Source: Sporosarcina thermotolerans
GTDB lineage: Bacteria; Bacillota; Bacilli; Bacillales_A; Planococcaceae
Reading direction: 5' to 3'
NCBI RefSeq assembly: GCF_030067815.1
Contig: NZ_CP125968.1
Span: 2,534,001-2,598,000, forward strand
Length of the DNA stretch: 64,000 nt
Shown here: positions 14,470 through 24,414 of the stretch, one piece after another
How the letters are laid out: each line of letters begins with the position of its first letter
Numbering within the stretch: position 1 is the stretch's first letter
Program-made: the position numbers and the translations under genes
The notes under the pieces: generated by a model
Database searches by the model: none
Seen by the model: only the letters and a program-made list of their open reading frames with translations
What the model was told of the DNA's origin: nothing

Positions 14470-14958
14470 TTACATGGCTACATGTGAGTTATATACCTTT
14501 TTGAATTTCATAAAACTTATGATTCTCCATAACCCAACATACACAAACAGAGAAATAATAGATAAAGCATTTAAAGTCAAAGCATCAATGCCTGGAAATA
14601 AGTAATCAGCTAATCGTCGGATAACAAATACTGAAATTAAAGCAAACACAAAACCAATGCTCTTTTTCGCATATATTTTTCCATCCTCTCGAATCTCGTA
14701 ACCAGTTGTATAAATCAATGGAAGAGATAAAATAGTGCCAAATATCACTGAAACGACAATTTCTATTGAAGTCATGTGAACAGATGGTTGTATCACCACA
14801 GAAAAGGCAGGTGACATATAGAGCAGCGGCAGCAAAATTCGCAAGCCAGAACCTTTAATTGGGCGTACCATAGCTCTTGTTCGCCTCCAAAGTATCAATC
14901 CAAAAATAACAAGTAAAATTGCGTACATTCCATATTGCATGTTTATTGTCCACTCCAT
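14470..14958 (-). CDS. CcdC/DUF1453-like membrane protein
   Basis: This 162-residue protein has four to five membrane helices. After the first helix it has the family signature of a basic RRTRAMVRPIKGSGLRILLP segment, then a YTTGYEIREDGKIYAKKS loop. These match the CcdC/YneJ-type DUF1453 family, annotated in Bacillus near cytochrome c biogenesis although its role there was not shown to be essential. A start at ATG 14940, ten bases after GGAGTGG, is a plausible alternative. Confidence 0.65.
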   Translation of the reverse strand: MEWTINMQYGMYAILLVIFGLILWRRTRAMVRPIKGSGLRILLPLLYMSPAFSVVIQPSVHMTSIEIVVSVIFGTILSLPLIYTTGYEIREDGKIYAKKSIGFVFALISVFVIRRLADYLFPGIDALTLNALSIISLFVYVGLWRIISFMKFKKVYNSHVAM

Positions 14959-15140
14959 CTCTTATACTTCAATTGTAATCGAACATCTAAATTGACAATT
15001 TCGAATAAATGGCAAATTTATAGAAATTAATAGAACTTAAAGGAAGTTTTACTTTCACACAACCATCAGCTAAATTTTCCTTCGATTTGATTTTTGATCG
15101 CATATTTAAATATTCAATGAACAGGGTTTGTAGTTGTTTA

Positions 15141-15174
15141 TCATGTTCAACTAAACTGCCTCTTTAGTTAAACA
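15141..15174. repeat. Last array repeat, module 2 (right boundary of the array)
   Basis: TGTTCAACTAAACTGCC then TCTTTAGTTAAACA is the final copy. I see no further copies in the remaining 49 kb, so the array ends here. Confidence 0.6.
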
Positions 15175-15750
15175 TTAACAGCTAAGTTGAAACCAACCTG
15201 TTTCGCTTGGGAAATCTTCTCGTGATAGGACTTGCCCGGTAATTAATTGACGATATGAAGTAATCGTACCATCGTGGGAAATGACGTAGACCCTTTCTTT
15301 ATTTAGATGTCTACATTTCAATATAAAAATCCGTGCTAATTCTTCAAATACTTGATCAAGCATGGTATTTATACCATCGTTCCACAATTCCGCCGAAGAT
15401 TCCATATCCAATTCAAAGGTTGGATAGTCTTTTTTGATTTTTTTTAAGGTGAGGATTTTATCACAGGGTAATGTCTTTTTGTTAGGGAGAATCGGAAACA
15501 TTCGTGGAGATATTAATGGGCTTACAATCTTACGACAATTTACATTTTCACTAAAGATGGCTGCTGTTTCCAAAGTTCTACTTACTGGGCTAATGAAAAT
15601 GACATCATCTTCAACTAAAGGAAATTGGGCTTTTAATTTTCTTGCTTGTTCAATACCTAAAGCAGTTAAAGACGGATCATTATGCTGTAGGCTCCTGGGC
15701 AAATCCAATGTATGCTCCCCTTGCCCGTGTCGAATCATTATCAAATCCAT
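15175..15750 (-). CDS. Histidine phosphatase (phosphoglycerate mutase-like) family protein
   Basis: This 191-residue protein begins MDLIMIRHGQGEHT, with the catalytic RHG motif at residues 7-9. SPVSRTLETAAIF and a second conserved histidine in VISHDGTITSYRQLITG follow. These are the hallmarks of cofactor-independent histidine phosphatases (His branch). It is cytoplasmic and hydrolyses an unknown phosphorylated substrate. It directly borders the last repeat of the array. Confidence 0.85.
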   Translation of the reverse strand: MDLIMIRHGQGEHTLDLPRSLQHNDPSLTALGIEQARKLKAQFPLVEDDVIFISPVSRTLETAAIFSENVNCRKIVSPLISPRMFPILPNKKTLPCDKILTLKKIKKDYPTFELDMESSAELWNDGINTMLDQVFEELARIFILKCRHLNKERVYVISHDGTITSYRQLITGQVLSREDFPSETGWFQLSC

Positions 15751-15864
15751 TCCATCACCACCTATATAGTTTTCTTTCTACCCTTATAATTCTATGATGT
15801 TTTAATTTTATATTAACACATATCTATCTATTTCGAAATTTCATAGTCAAATTGAGATACAACA

Positions 15865-15900
15865 AAAAAGGACACCCATTCAAATGTGAATTGTGTCCCA
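15865..15900 (-). terminator. Terminator of the c-di-GMP operon
   Basis: A GGACAC/GTGTCC stem with an extended ATT pairing is followed by six Ts on the minus strand, just after the GGDEF gene stop. Confidence 0.75.
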
Positions 15901-15914
15901 GAACCCCTTATTAT

Positions 15915-17927
15915 TTATGAATACACCCTATAATTATTCCGGCCATTTTCTTTCGCCTCATACAAAGCCGAATCTGCATTCGCTAATAATTCATCCATGC
16001 TATCTCCATCTTTCGGAAATACAGCAATCCCGATACTGGATGTCGTATTGAATTCATGTTCGCCAATTTCCCAGTTTTCCCTTAAAGAAGTTACTATTCG
16101 CTCAGCTGTAGCGATTGCATTTTTATCGCTTTCAATATGAGGCAGAAGGACAAGAAATTCATCCCCGCCTTGGCGGGCAAATATGTCGTCCTTTCGAAGA
16201 ACCCCGCTGACCCTATTTGCAAACTGTTTCAGAAGCACATCACCAATGGAATGGCCAAGATGGTCATTCACCCATTTAAACTTATCGATATCCATATATA
16301 ATAAGGCACATTTTGAATTGTTCAGTTTAGCCTCTTCCAATACCTCGCTCATTTTCTCATGAAATAATCTACGATTGGACAATCCGGTCAACTCGTCATG
16401 AAAAGCCATCGATTTCAACTTTTCACGTAAACTTCGTCTTTCTTCAATTTCACGTGAGACAATTAAAAGATAACCTTTTCCTTTTTCTTCATAGTATGTG
16501 CCTTTTGATTCTACCCAAATCCATTCCTTTGTTCGATGTCTATATCGAAACTCCAAATCGCAATTCTGTTTCGAGATGAATAATTCCCTTGCCTGCTTTT
16601 GAACAATTGGATAGTCTTCTGGATGAATTTTATATGAAACTGGTTTCCCTAAATAATCTTCTGGCGAAAATCCCAAAGCGGGATATGTTGAATGTGATGC
16701 ATAGGTGATTATTCCCTCTTCATTTACAACAGTTACCAAATCGGTCATATGTTCAGTGATTAAACGGTACTTCTCTTCGCTATTTCTTAACGCTTCTTCG
16801 ATAACTTTTTTCTCCGTAATATCCCTGAAAATCACATGTACCGCCGGCTTATTTTCATATTCAATCCCTAAAAAAATCGATTCTGTTATGAATGATGATC
16901 CATCTTTACCCAACATTTTCTGTTCGACGGTTTGTTCAGGAATCGGCAATTTCAATTCAGATCGTTGAATCATATCCGCGATGAATTTCATAGAATCAAA
17001 AGGAATTAAATTCAATACATGCATTCCAAGAAGCTCAGTTGGTTCATGATATCCAAACGTCTTTACAGCAGCTTTATTAATATAGCGAATAATCCCTTCG
17101 CTTAAAACAAAACTCGGTTCAGGAGAAGCATTTAGCAATTCCTTATATTTATTCTTACTTTCAATGAGATTCTTTTCCATCCTCTCTCGCTCGGAAATAT
17201 CCTGCGATATTCCAGAATACCCTACTAAATTGCCCTCTTCATCGTAAAGAGATGAAATTGTTATACTGACCGGAATTAAAGTACCATCCTTCTTTGAACA
17301 ATTTAGTTCCATTCCTTTAATAAAATGATCATTCGATAACCTTTCCTGTTCATGCAGGATCATGTCATGCCGTTCTACAAGAAAATCACTCATCGGTTTG
17401 CCTATAACTTCTTCAGCCTTCCAGCCAAACATCTCTTCGAATGCCTTATTGACCTGTATAATATTCCCATTTAGGTCAACCACATCAATCGCATCGACTA
17501 TCGAAGAATAGAGCGTTCGTAGTTTTTCTGAAGTTTCTTGCAGAGTAGCTTTTGTTTCTACAAGTTCAGTCACATCTTTTGTAATCATTAACACATTGAC
17601 TAATTTTCCATGTTCTTCAATAGGAATCGTCTTAACTTCAAGATGAATCGTGCGCCCCGATTTATCACAGGTGGCTATTTTAAAAGAGCAATACGCACCG
17701 TCCAACACGTTACAATCCTTTTCTAACTCTACTATAGACGGCAAGATTTCCCTATAGTTTCTCCCTTTCATTTCTGAAGTTGAGTAGCCAAACACATTCA
17801 TAATAGCCCAGTTCGCTGAAACTATATTTCCAAAGTGATCTAAAATAAAAATAGGATCCTGGTTATTAACGATCAATGACGTATATACATTGCTTGGAAC
17901 GTTTTTCAAACTATTTTCCACTACCAT
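15915..17927 (-). CDS. PAS-PAS-PAS-PAS-GGDEF diguanylate cyclase
   Basis: This 670-residue protein has no membrane segment. Four PAS domains lie at about residues 17-130, 135-255, 262-380 and 385-500, followed by a GGDEF domain (510-670). The active-site GGDEF is intact at 587-591, and an RxxD inhibitory site (RKDD, 578-581) lies five residues before it, so it should make c-di-GMP from GTP under feedback control. The PAS tandem suggests redox or ligand sensing. It is the third gene of an operon behind EAL and FapA genes. Confidence 0.95.
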   Translation of the reverse strand: MVVENSLKNVPSNVYTSLIVNNQDPIFILDHFGNIVSANWAIMNVFGYSTSEMKGRNYREILPSIVELEKDCNVLDGAYCSFKIATCDKSGRTIHLEVKTIPIEEHGKLVNVLMITKDVTELVETKATLQETSEKLRTLYSSIVDAIDVVDLNGNIIQVNKAFEEMFGWKAEEVIGKPMSDFLVERHDMILHEQERLSNDHFIKGMELNCSKKDGTLIPVSITISSLYDEEGNLVGYSGISQDISERERMEKNLIESKNKYKELLNASPEPSFVLSEGIIRYINKAAVKTFGYHEPTELLGMHVLNLIPFDSMKFIADMIQRSELKLPIPEQTVEQKMLGKDGSSFITESIFLGIEYENKPAVHVIFRDITEKKVIEEALRNSEEKYRLITEHMTDLVTVVNEEGIITYASHSTYPALGFSPEDYLGKPVSYKIHPEDYPIVQKQARELFISKQNCDLEFRYRHRTKEWIWVESKGTYYEEKGKGYLLIVSREIEERRSLREKLKSMAFHDELTGLSNRRLFHEKMSEVLEEAKLNNSKCALLYMDIDKFKWVNDHLGHSIGDVLLKQFANRVSGVLRKDDIFARQGGDEFLVLLPHIESDKNAIATAERIVTSLRENWEIGEHEFNTTSSIGIAVFPKDGDSMDELLANADSALYEAKENGRNNYRVYS

Positions 17928-18020
17928 CCCTCTCCCTATATCGCTTTCTATAACTATACTTTTTACCCGTATTAAAAAGCTAAAAACCAGTGGGTTTTCA
18001 GCTCTGTTAACAAAACTATT

Positions 18021-20054
18021 CTATTTAAATAATCCTTTTTGGAACTCAACAACTAACTCGCCATTTTTATCCATAAATGCCTTCACATTAAAAGCAGTTT
18101 CTGTAAATTGATAGGAGAACTTACCAATTTTCAATACAACACCTTCCATCGCTCTTCTAATTCGGATGGTTTGATCTTCAGATACTGAAAGGAGAGTTAA
18201 TGACGAATTAAGTGATCCAGCCACCCCGACCGAAATACCCTTCTCGGCCACTATTTTACCGCCTCTGAATTTGTTATTTATCTGTACATGTCCACCGGAC
18301 TGTATATTTGTATTGATACAGCCATGGTCCGTCACAAAAACATCACCATTGCAGAAAATATTACAATTCATCGCTTTCGGGATTTTAATAAACGACTCTT
18401 CGGAAATAGACTTCATACTTTCCTCAATGCTCTGTTTCATGTCACTAAGCAATTCCTCGAGAGTTTCAAGATAATCTGGAACGACGATTAACGATAGAAA
18501 ACAACGTTCTAACGAAAGGCAAATCTTTAACCATTCACCATTCAATAAGGTATCTTCTCTGTCCGTGATCAAAGCACTAAGTTCTAAAATTTGGTTAGGA
18601 AAGTACTCAAACTTACTTTGGATTATTGAATGCGTAATGGCTTGTATATTATTTCCGTGGAGATTATTTTTAAATTCCGATGAGTTCATGACAATAGAAA
18701 GCAGCGCTTTTATTTGTTCGGTTGTTGAAATGATGTTAGTGACCTGGTTAATAATGTCTTCTTCAAAAAAATCATTTTCTGCAGCAGTTATTGTAGAAGA
18801 GTTACAGTTGCTATTCGTAATCACACTACCGGTCGTTGTGATGATTGCATTATTAATTGCTTTATGAATTAGAATATCACCAAAAGCCTCGACTACCATA
18901 TTGTCTGTTACTTCACCAACCACTTCCACATCGCCTTTAAATCTTATATTGCCCGATGACAAATCCACGTTTCCTTGATGGGTTAACTTCCGAATGATTG
19001 CAGCCCTAACGAGTTGCCCTGTTTGTTCTATTAACGGTCTTCCACATTTCGTTGCAATAATTTTATCCCCTTCTATGGCAACCCCATTACCTAAATGAGT
19101 TACTATTGGGAAAGTTTTATCACATGGGATTGGCTCATTTCGAACTGTAAAGCCTTCCTCTCCATTTGTAGGTGGGTGGATGATCGCAAGGACATCATCT
19201 ATTTCTACGACTGGAATCGATTTTATTTCCCTAAAATTGACACGGCCATCCTCATTCACTTTAAGAACCTTTTCGATTTTAGTTTTGACGAGAGTTTTTA
19301 GCCATCCATTTTCACCGTTCTTTGCCGGGCTTCCATTTGCAATCACAAATATTTTAGGTTGGGATTCGGTTGTTTGTGTCGCTTTTTCCATTTCATCGTG
19401 GTTTAATCCTATATTGACACCTAACAATTCCATTTCCTGAATAATATCCGAGATTTCCAATGTGTTTTGAATTTCTTTAGTTTCAACAACCATAGGAACA
19501 AGATGCTGAGCAGGTTCTGAATCTATAACTTTATATGTCAATCGATATCCCGGTTTCACAGTTATCCTTGCTTCCAACATATCGGTGGACAATGAAGCTT
19601 TCCACTGTGTCTCTCGGACTATGATTTCAGACTCAAGCACGTAATCATCATCATCAGATAATACAACTGTTCTATTTGTTGCTTTTTTTCCATTAATAAG
19701 CAATGTGAAATTTTGTGGGATTGTAAGTTTAGTCTGTTTTCCTTCAACCGGTTTACAGTATATTTTACCGTCTTTAATCCAAGCTTTTCCTTCCTTTGTA
19801 TCAACGGGTTTTTCGTTAAATTTAGGTGGAAACTCCTGTAAACTTAAAAGGTCATTTAAAAAATCGGGATTGTTTGAATCTCCCTTTTTTTCTTTCATTG
19901 TCAATCTGACAACCGCCTTTTCGGAAATAAACAATTTATTTTTTCTATGTTGTATAACCTCTATATGAACATTGTTTTTAGTACTATTTAGTTTAGCGAG
20001 TCCTGATTGAATAGCTTCATCAATGTTATTCCCTTTTGTGATTACAAAATGCAT
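18021..20054 (-). CDS. FapA family protein (DUF342)
   Basis: This 677-residue protein has an N-terminal Jag-N-like segment (KGNNIDEAIQSGLAKL, then VHIEVIQHRKNKLFI) and a long DUF342/FapA region of repeated beta-turns (GEEGFTVRNEPIP, GNVDLSSGNIRFKGDVEVVG, GDILIHKAI), with a coiled interruption near residues 440-560. It is cytoplasmic. FapA-type proteins occur near chemotaxis, flagellar and sporulation genes, and a polymer- or RNA-binding role is suspected but not established. It lies 24 bases after the EAL gene, in a c-di-GMP operon. Confidence 0.9.
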   Translation of the reverse strand: MHFVITKGNNIDEAIQSGLAKLNSTKNNVHIEVIQHRKNKLFISEKAVVRLTMKEKKGDSNNPDFLNDLLSLQEFPPKFNEKPVDTKEGKAWIKDGKIYCKPVEGKQTKLTIPQNFTLLINGKKATNRTVVLSDDDDYVLESEIIVRETQWKASLSTDMLEARITVKPGYRLTYKVIDSEPAQHLVPMVVETKEIQNTLEISDIIQEMELLGVNIGLNHDEMEKATQTTESQPKIFVIANGSPAKNGENGWLKTLVKTKIEKVLKVNEDGRVNFREIKSIPVVEIDDVLAIIHPPTNGEEGFTVRNEPIPCDKTFPIVTHLGNGVAIEGDKIIATKCGRPLIEQTGQLVRAAIIRKLTHQGNVDLSSGNIRFKGDVEVVGEVTDNMVVEAFGDILIHKAINNAIITTTGSVITNSNCNSSTITAAENDFFEEDIINQVTNIISTTEQIKALLSIVMNSSEFKNNLHGNNIQAITHSIIQSKFEYFPNQILELSALITDREDTLLNGEWLKICLSLERCFLSLIVVPDYLETLEELLSDMKQSIEESMKSISEESFIKIPKAMNCNIFCNGDVFVTDHGCINTNIQSGGHVQINNKFRGGKIVAEKGISVGVAGSLNSSLTLLSVSEDQTIRIRRAMEGVVLKIGKFSYQFTETAFNVKAFMDKNGELVVEFQKGLFK

Positions 20055-20078
20055 GTTTCTACACCCCTATAACACTTT

Positions 20079-20924
20079 TTATCCTAAACTCCTATACTTT
20101 CCAGATTCAATATAGTGAACTTTTTCAATAAATGTATGACTATCCACCGGTTTGCTAAATAAATATCCTTGTCCAATCAGGCATTTATGCTCTTTAAGGA
20201 ACTGATAATGTTCCGAAGTCTCAATTCCTTCGGCAACCACTTCCAAATTCAGATCAGATGCAAGGTGAATAATTGTTTTAACAATAGCCTGGTCAATTGG
20301 GTTTTGAATCAGGTCTTTAATGAATGATTGATCAATCTTTAATACATCCACGGGAAAATTCTTAAGATGGGCTAAATTACTATACCCAGTTCCAAAATCA
20401 TCGACACTGATCTTTAACCCAAGTGATTTTAAACGTTTGAGTGTACTAATCGTAGCAGGAACGTTCGCCGTCATACTTTCCGTAATTTCAAGTTCTAAAT
20501 AATGCGCAGAAAGAAGGGTATCGTTTAAGACCCCTTTCACAGTAGAAACTAATTCATCACTAGTAAATTGTTGCATCGAGAGATTTACTGACATAATTAT
20601 TGGAGTATATCCATTTTCCTGCCATTTCTTATTCTGTTGGCAGGCAGTACGAATTACCCAATTACCAATCGAAGTTATTTCACCAAGCTCCTCAGCAATA
20701 GGAATGATATCATTAGGATAAATAAGACCCAATTTCGGATGTTCCCACCGCACAAGGGCTTCTACTCCAATAACCTTGTTAGTTACGAGGTCTACCTTAG
20801 GCTGGTAATGCAATCGTAATTCTTCCCTCTCAATCGCCTTTGGTAGATCAGTGTATAGTTTTGTTTTTCTCTTAGTTGTATCGACTAAATGCCAGTGTGT
20901 TTTTTCAGAAATATTATCTTTCAT
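20079..20924 (-). CDS. EAL-domain c-di-GMP phosphodiesterase, stand-alone
   Basis: This 281-residue protein consists of an EAL domain only. The EALVRW motif is at residues 55-60, and the metal- and substrate-binding residues are in place: NLSMQQF, ELEITESM, SVDDFGTGYSNL, KIDQSFI, AEGIET and QGYLFSKP. It should hydrolyse c-di-GMP to pGpG. It is the promoter-proximal gene of the EAL-FapA-GGDEF operon, which therefore encodes both making and breaking of the same messenger. Confidence 0.95.
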   Translation of the reverse strand: MKDNISEKTHWHLVDTTKRKTKLYTDLPKAIEREELRLHYQPKVDLVTNKVIGVEALVRWEHPKLGLIYPNDIIPIAEELGEITSIGNWVIRTACQQNKKWQENGYTPIIMSVNLSMQQFTSDELVSTVKGVLNDTLLSAHYLELEITESMTANVPATISTLKRLKSLGLKISVDDFGTGYSNLAHLKNFPVDVLKIDQSFIKDLIQNPIDQAIVKTIIHLASDLNLEVVAEGIETSEHYQFLKEHKCLIGQGYLFSKPVDSHTFIEKVHYIESGKYRSLG

Positions 20925-21164
20925 TTATACACACCTGTCCTTTTTTAATTTCAGAATACTATTCTTACTATTATTATCAGGTATCATACAAATTTTGACA
21001 ATCACACATAGTTCCTATTATCCTCCTAAAGGGGTCATTAGACATAGGAACGCAGTACTAATCAAGACTTTACTCATACCACTAAATCAAATTATCAAAA
21101 CATTCTATCGGGAATTATTTATTACTACAATCATCATAAAATATAAAATAATTACTTTTTATTA

Positions 21165-21204
21165 ATAAAAAAGTCAAGAGGTAATAAATCCCTCCTGACT
21201 TTCG
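21165..21204 (-). terminator. Terminator of the PocR-LuxR gene
   Basis: AAGTCA-GGAGG pairs with CCTCTTGACTT (one bulge), followed by TTTTTT on the minus strand. Confidence 0.7.
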
Positions 21205-21207
21205 GTA

Positions 21208-23324
21208 TCATATATTTTTAATTCCACCAAATCCCATTTGATACATTTTTGCTATAGCCTGGGATCGGTAGACAACTCCTAATTTACTTAAAATATTTGT
21301 AACATGATTCTTCACTGTATGCTCACTGATGAATAAGGTGCCGCCAATTTCCTTATTACTAAGTCCTTTCATCATTTCACCTAAAACTTCTTCTTCCCTT
21401 TTCGACAATCCAAGGTTGACAGGTGCTGAAGGTTCATCAGTAAGGTCCTCAGTCAATTCAATCGTTTGATCACTCTGCTTTTGTCGTTTAATGAACGAGC
21501 TAAATGTTGTCTTAATTTCAGAATGAATAAGCTCTAAATCCCTCACGGATTCAATTGATTTATCATTCGTATAGTATGTCCAAACAGCGGCAACTGCTTC
21601 AATCAGGTGACTTCCGGAACTTTTTTTATCCAATACATTATAGAACTCCGTCATTCGCTCAATCAGTTCTTTATCTTTCAAAACGTTAGTCACAAGTTCA
21701 CGGCCGCAAACGGAGAGTATAGCTATTTTATCGATAGCCGAAGTTTCTTCTATACCAATTTCCATAAAAAATTTGGAGGTTGTTATTTTAATTTGTTGGG
21801 CGCGATTATATTGTGTAGGCCTAAAGTGTAATAAAATCTCTTCAACCCAGTTCATGAAGAGCTCAGTACTATTTTGGCTTGTTCCATTATCATTTAGGTT
21901 ATTAAAAAGGATAATACGCGACGCGCGTGCTAAATTCCATAAAATTCTATTATACTTCTCTATACTATTGGCTGATTTGTAACCAATTGAAAGAATACCA
22001 TGAACAGCATCGTCTAAAATAAAAGGAAATTCTAATACATCAACGTTCCATGATGTCTTTTTCATTCTCCATTCATCTGCTTGTGTCTGGAAGTCGGTGT
22101 CCATCAGTTTCTTTGCGAGTTCATGACAATAATCGCGGATCTCCTCTTCGGACATCCCCCTTGTCAAGATTTCAATTTGATTGGGAGTGGAGTTGGTTTT
22201 ATAAACGAAAGAAGAAAATTCGAAGTCTGTGAAATTCATACTAAGATCAATTAAAAGATACAGAGACTTTTTTATGTCCTTTGCAGACTGTAGGACCTTC
22301 AGAATATCCTCAAATAATTGAGATTCAACTTGTAAATCTTTATTATTCTTTTCCATCCTTGTTTTTAGTAAATAATTATTCATAAGTGATGCGCAAATCG
22401 TAAATTTATCGTATAAAAAATCATTATTCGTAATAACCTCACGTATGCTCCCACCAAATAGAAGGCCAATCACTTCATTCTTATCGAATAAAGGAAAACA
22501 GAATAGGCTAAAAACATGCATTTTATTTTTGGCGAATACTCGATTTCTTGCATCACTGGACATATTCTCTATAAAAAGATTTTCTTTGGTCGCGGCAGAG
22601 TAACCCATTAAACCCTCACCAGTTTCAAATTCATACCCTAATAGCATCGGATTATGGTCCCCAATAACTGTATCAATAGTAAACATATGTTTCGCTGTTT
22701 TAATGGCTAATCCCATAAAATCAATTTCTTCGAAAAACATTCCCGTGTCTAACAATGATTGAATCGATGCCGATCCATTATTTATGGAATTTAAATTAGT
22801 GGAAATAAGATTTGAAAAGTCTTTACGTGCCTTGTTTTCATCCAGCATTTTTGTAAAAGACGCGATTGCTTCTGTCATCGTTTTGATTTGATCAATTTTG
22901 TTCGATAACTCCTCATATGCCTTCGGATTTTCTTCCCATGGCATTACACGAATCGTATTAGCAATCATTTCATCCGTCTGGGGTTTGTCGATATATCCGG
23001 CAATAACGAAATAGATTGACCGATTTTCTTTCGTTTTAACGGGTGTAAAGATAATTTTTATTCCAGATGCCGCATCCAAGAGTAATGTGTCTTTGACGTT
23101 ATCAAGCTTTCTAATGAAATTGACAAGGTCCTTTGGAACAATATATCTTTTAAATCGTTCTTTGGCCGCTTCATGTTCCCAAGAAATATCCGTCTGCAAT
23201 TCCCATGCTTATCAACAATCATTATAGTTAGACCAGTCAAATCAGCGAACGTATTTTGTAGGTTTTGCAGAAACAATTTATACTGTGTCTGCATATCCAT
23301 AGTACCCCTCCCGTGAATACTCAA
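21208..23324 (-). CDS. PocR-GAF-LuxR transcriptional regulator, frameshifted
   Basis: Two frames form one gene of about 705 residues. The short N-terminal frame (from 23324) has a PocR-type sensory start (YKLFLQNLQNTFADLTGLTI, then MIVDKHGN). One base is lost at about 23195-23200, after which ISWEHEAAKERFKRY continues. A central GAF-like region (about 190-320) and a C-terminal LuxR HTH (LSKREEEVLGEMMKGLSNKE, then ISEHTVKNHVTNILSKLG) follow. It is probably a ligand-responsive activator. Its target may be the adjacent bdhA-gntP genes or the c-di-GMP operon; neither is shown. Confidence 0.8.
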
Positions 23325-23540
23325 TTTATTGTTTACAAAAAATTATATCAGTTTGACAATTTTATAGTTGGTTATATTTAAATAGTATCTTATCTAATAT
23401 AGACCTGTTTTCCTGTATTCGTCAACGAACAATTAAATCCACTTTGATTTTTATCGCAAATAAAAAGTCGGGAATTTGAGAACAAATTAAATATTGTTTG
23501 ATGGCTCGTGTGAAATCAATACCTGTAAAAATACACAAAA

Positions 23541-23573
23541 AAATTGCCTCCTACGATAGGAGACAATTTTGAA
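23541..23573 (-). terminator. Terminator of bdhA
   Basis: AAAATTGTCTCCTA pairs with TAGGAGGCAATTT, followed by a T-run on the minus strand. Confidence 0.8.
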
Positions 23574-23586
23574 AACGCATATGAAA

Positions 23587-24342
23587 TTACATACCACCAG
23601 TTACAGGGATTGATTCACCTGTGATAGCAGCAGCACCTTCTGAAGCTAAGAACACAGCAGTTTTACCGATTTCAGATGGTTCAAGTAAACGCTTGATCCA
23701 TTGTTTTCCTAAGATATGATGGGCTACTGCTTCTTCTTCAGTAGTACCGTCTTTTTCAGCTAAAATCGGAATTTGTTTTTCAATTAGTTCAGTACGAACT
23801 GGACCTGGCTCAATAGCGTTACAAGTGATACCGTTTGTCGCGTTTTCTAAAGCGACTACTTTCGTAAAACCAGTTTGTCCTGCTTTTGCAGCACAGTAAG
23901 CTGATTTGTAAGCATCAGGAATACGACCATGAGCAGATACGATGTTGATAATACGACCGAAATTTTGAGCTTGCATTGATTTTAATGAGTGTTTCGTCAT
24001 TAAGAATGTACCTTTTAAGATAACATCGTTTAACAAATCCCACTTTTCTACTGGAAAATCTTCTGTTTGCGAGATGAACTGTAGACCAGCGTTGTTTACA
24101 ACTATGTCTACAGATCCACGTTCAGCAATTACTGTATCGATTGCTGTTTTAACTGAAGTTTCGTCAGCTACGTTTACTTTGTAGCCTTTTGCATTGCCTA
24201 ATTTTTCTGCTGCTGCGATAGCTGCTTCTTCATTTATGTCGAAGATGGCAACGAAGTCACCATTTGCAATAAATTCTTCTGCGATTGCATAACCGATACC
24301 TTGCGCAGCACCTGTGATTAATACTGTACGATTTGTTTTCAT
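23587..24342 (-). CDS. bdhA: 3-hydroxybutyrate dehydrogenase (SDR)
   Basis: This 251-residue classical SDR has TGAAQGIG (residues 10-17) for NAD binding, NNAG at 83-86, catalytic Ser136, Tyr149 and Lys153 (SAYCAAK), and AIEPGPVRTELIEKQIP typical of D-3-hydroxybutyrate dehydrogenases. The reaction is D-3-hydroxybutyrate plus NAD+ to acetoacetate plus NADH. It lies 72 bases after a GntP-type permease, consistent with uptake and oxidation of hydroxybutyrate. A GGAGG site precedes the ATG. Confidence 0.92.
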   Translation of the reverse strand: MKTNRTVLITGAAQGIGYAIAEEFIANGDFVAIFDINEEAAIAAAEKLGNAKGYKVNVADETSVKTAIDTVIAERGSVDIVVNNAGLQFISQTEDFPVEKWDLLNDVILKGTFLMTKHSLKSMQAQNFGRIINIVSAHGRIPDAYKSAYCAAKAGQTGFTKVVALENATNGITCNAIEPGPVRTELIEKQIPILAEKDGTTEEEAVAHHILGKQWIKRLLEPSEIGKTAVFLASEGAAAITGESIPVTGGM

Positions 24343-24414
24343 AATAAATATCCTCCATCTTTAAGTTATTTATTCACTGGGAAGAGACTCAAAACTTTCT
24401 CCCCAGTGTATTTG

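Noticed and set aside
83-15174. Classical integron with attC sites
   Set aside because: The sites read GTTAGTT rather than GTTRRRY, there is no integrase or attI in the window, and the repeat has two modules. Only the architecture is similar.
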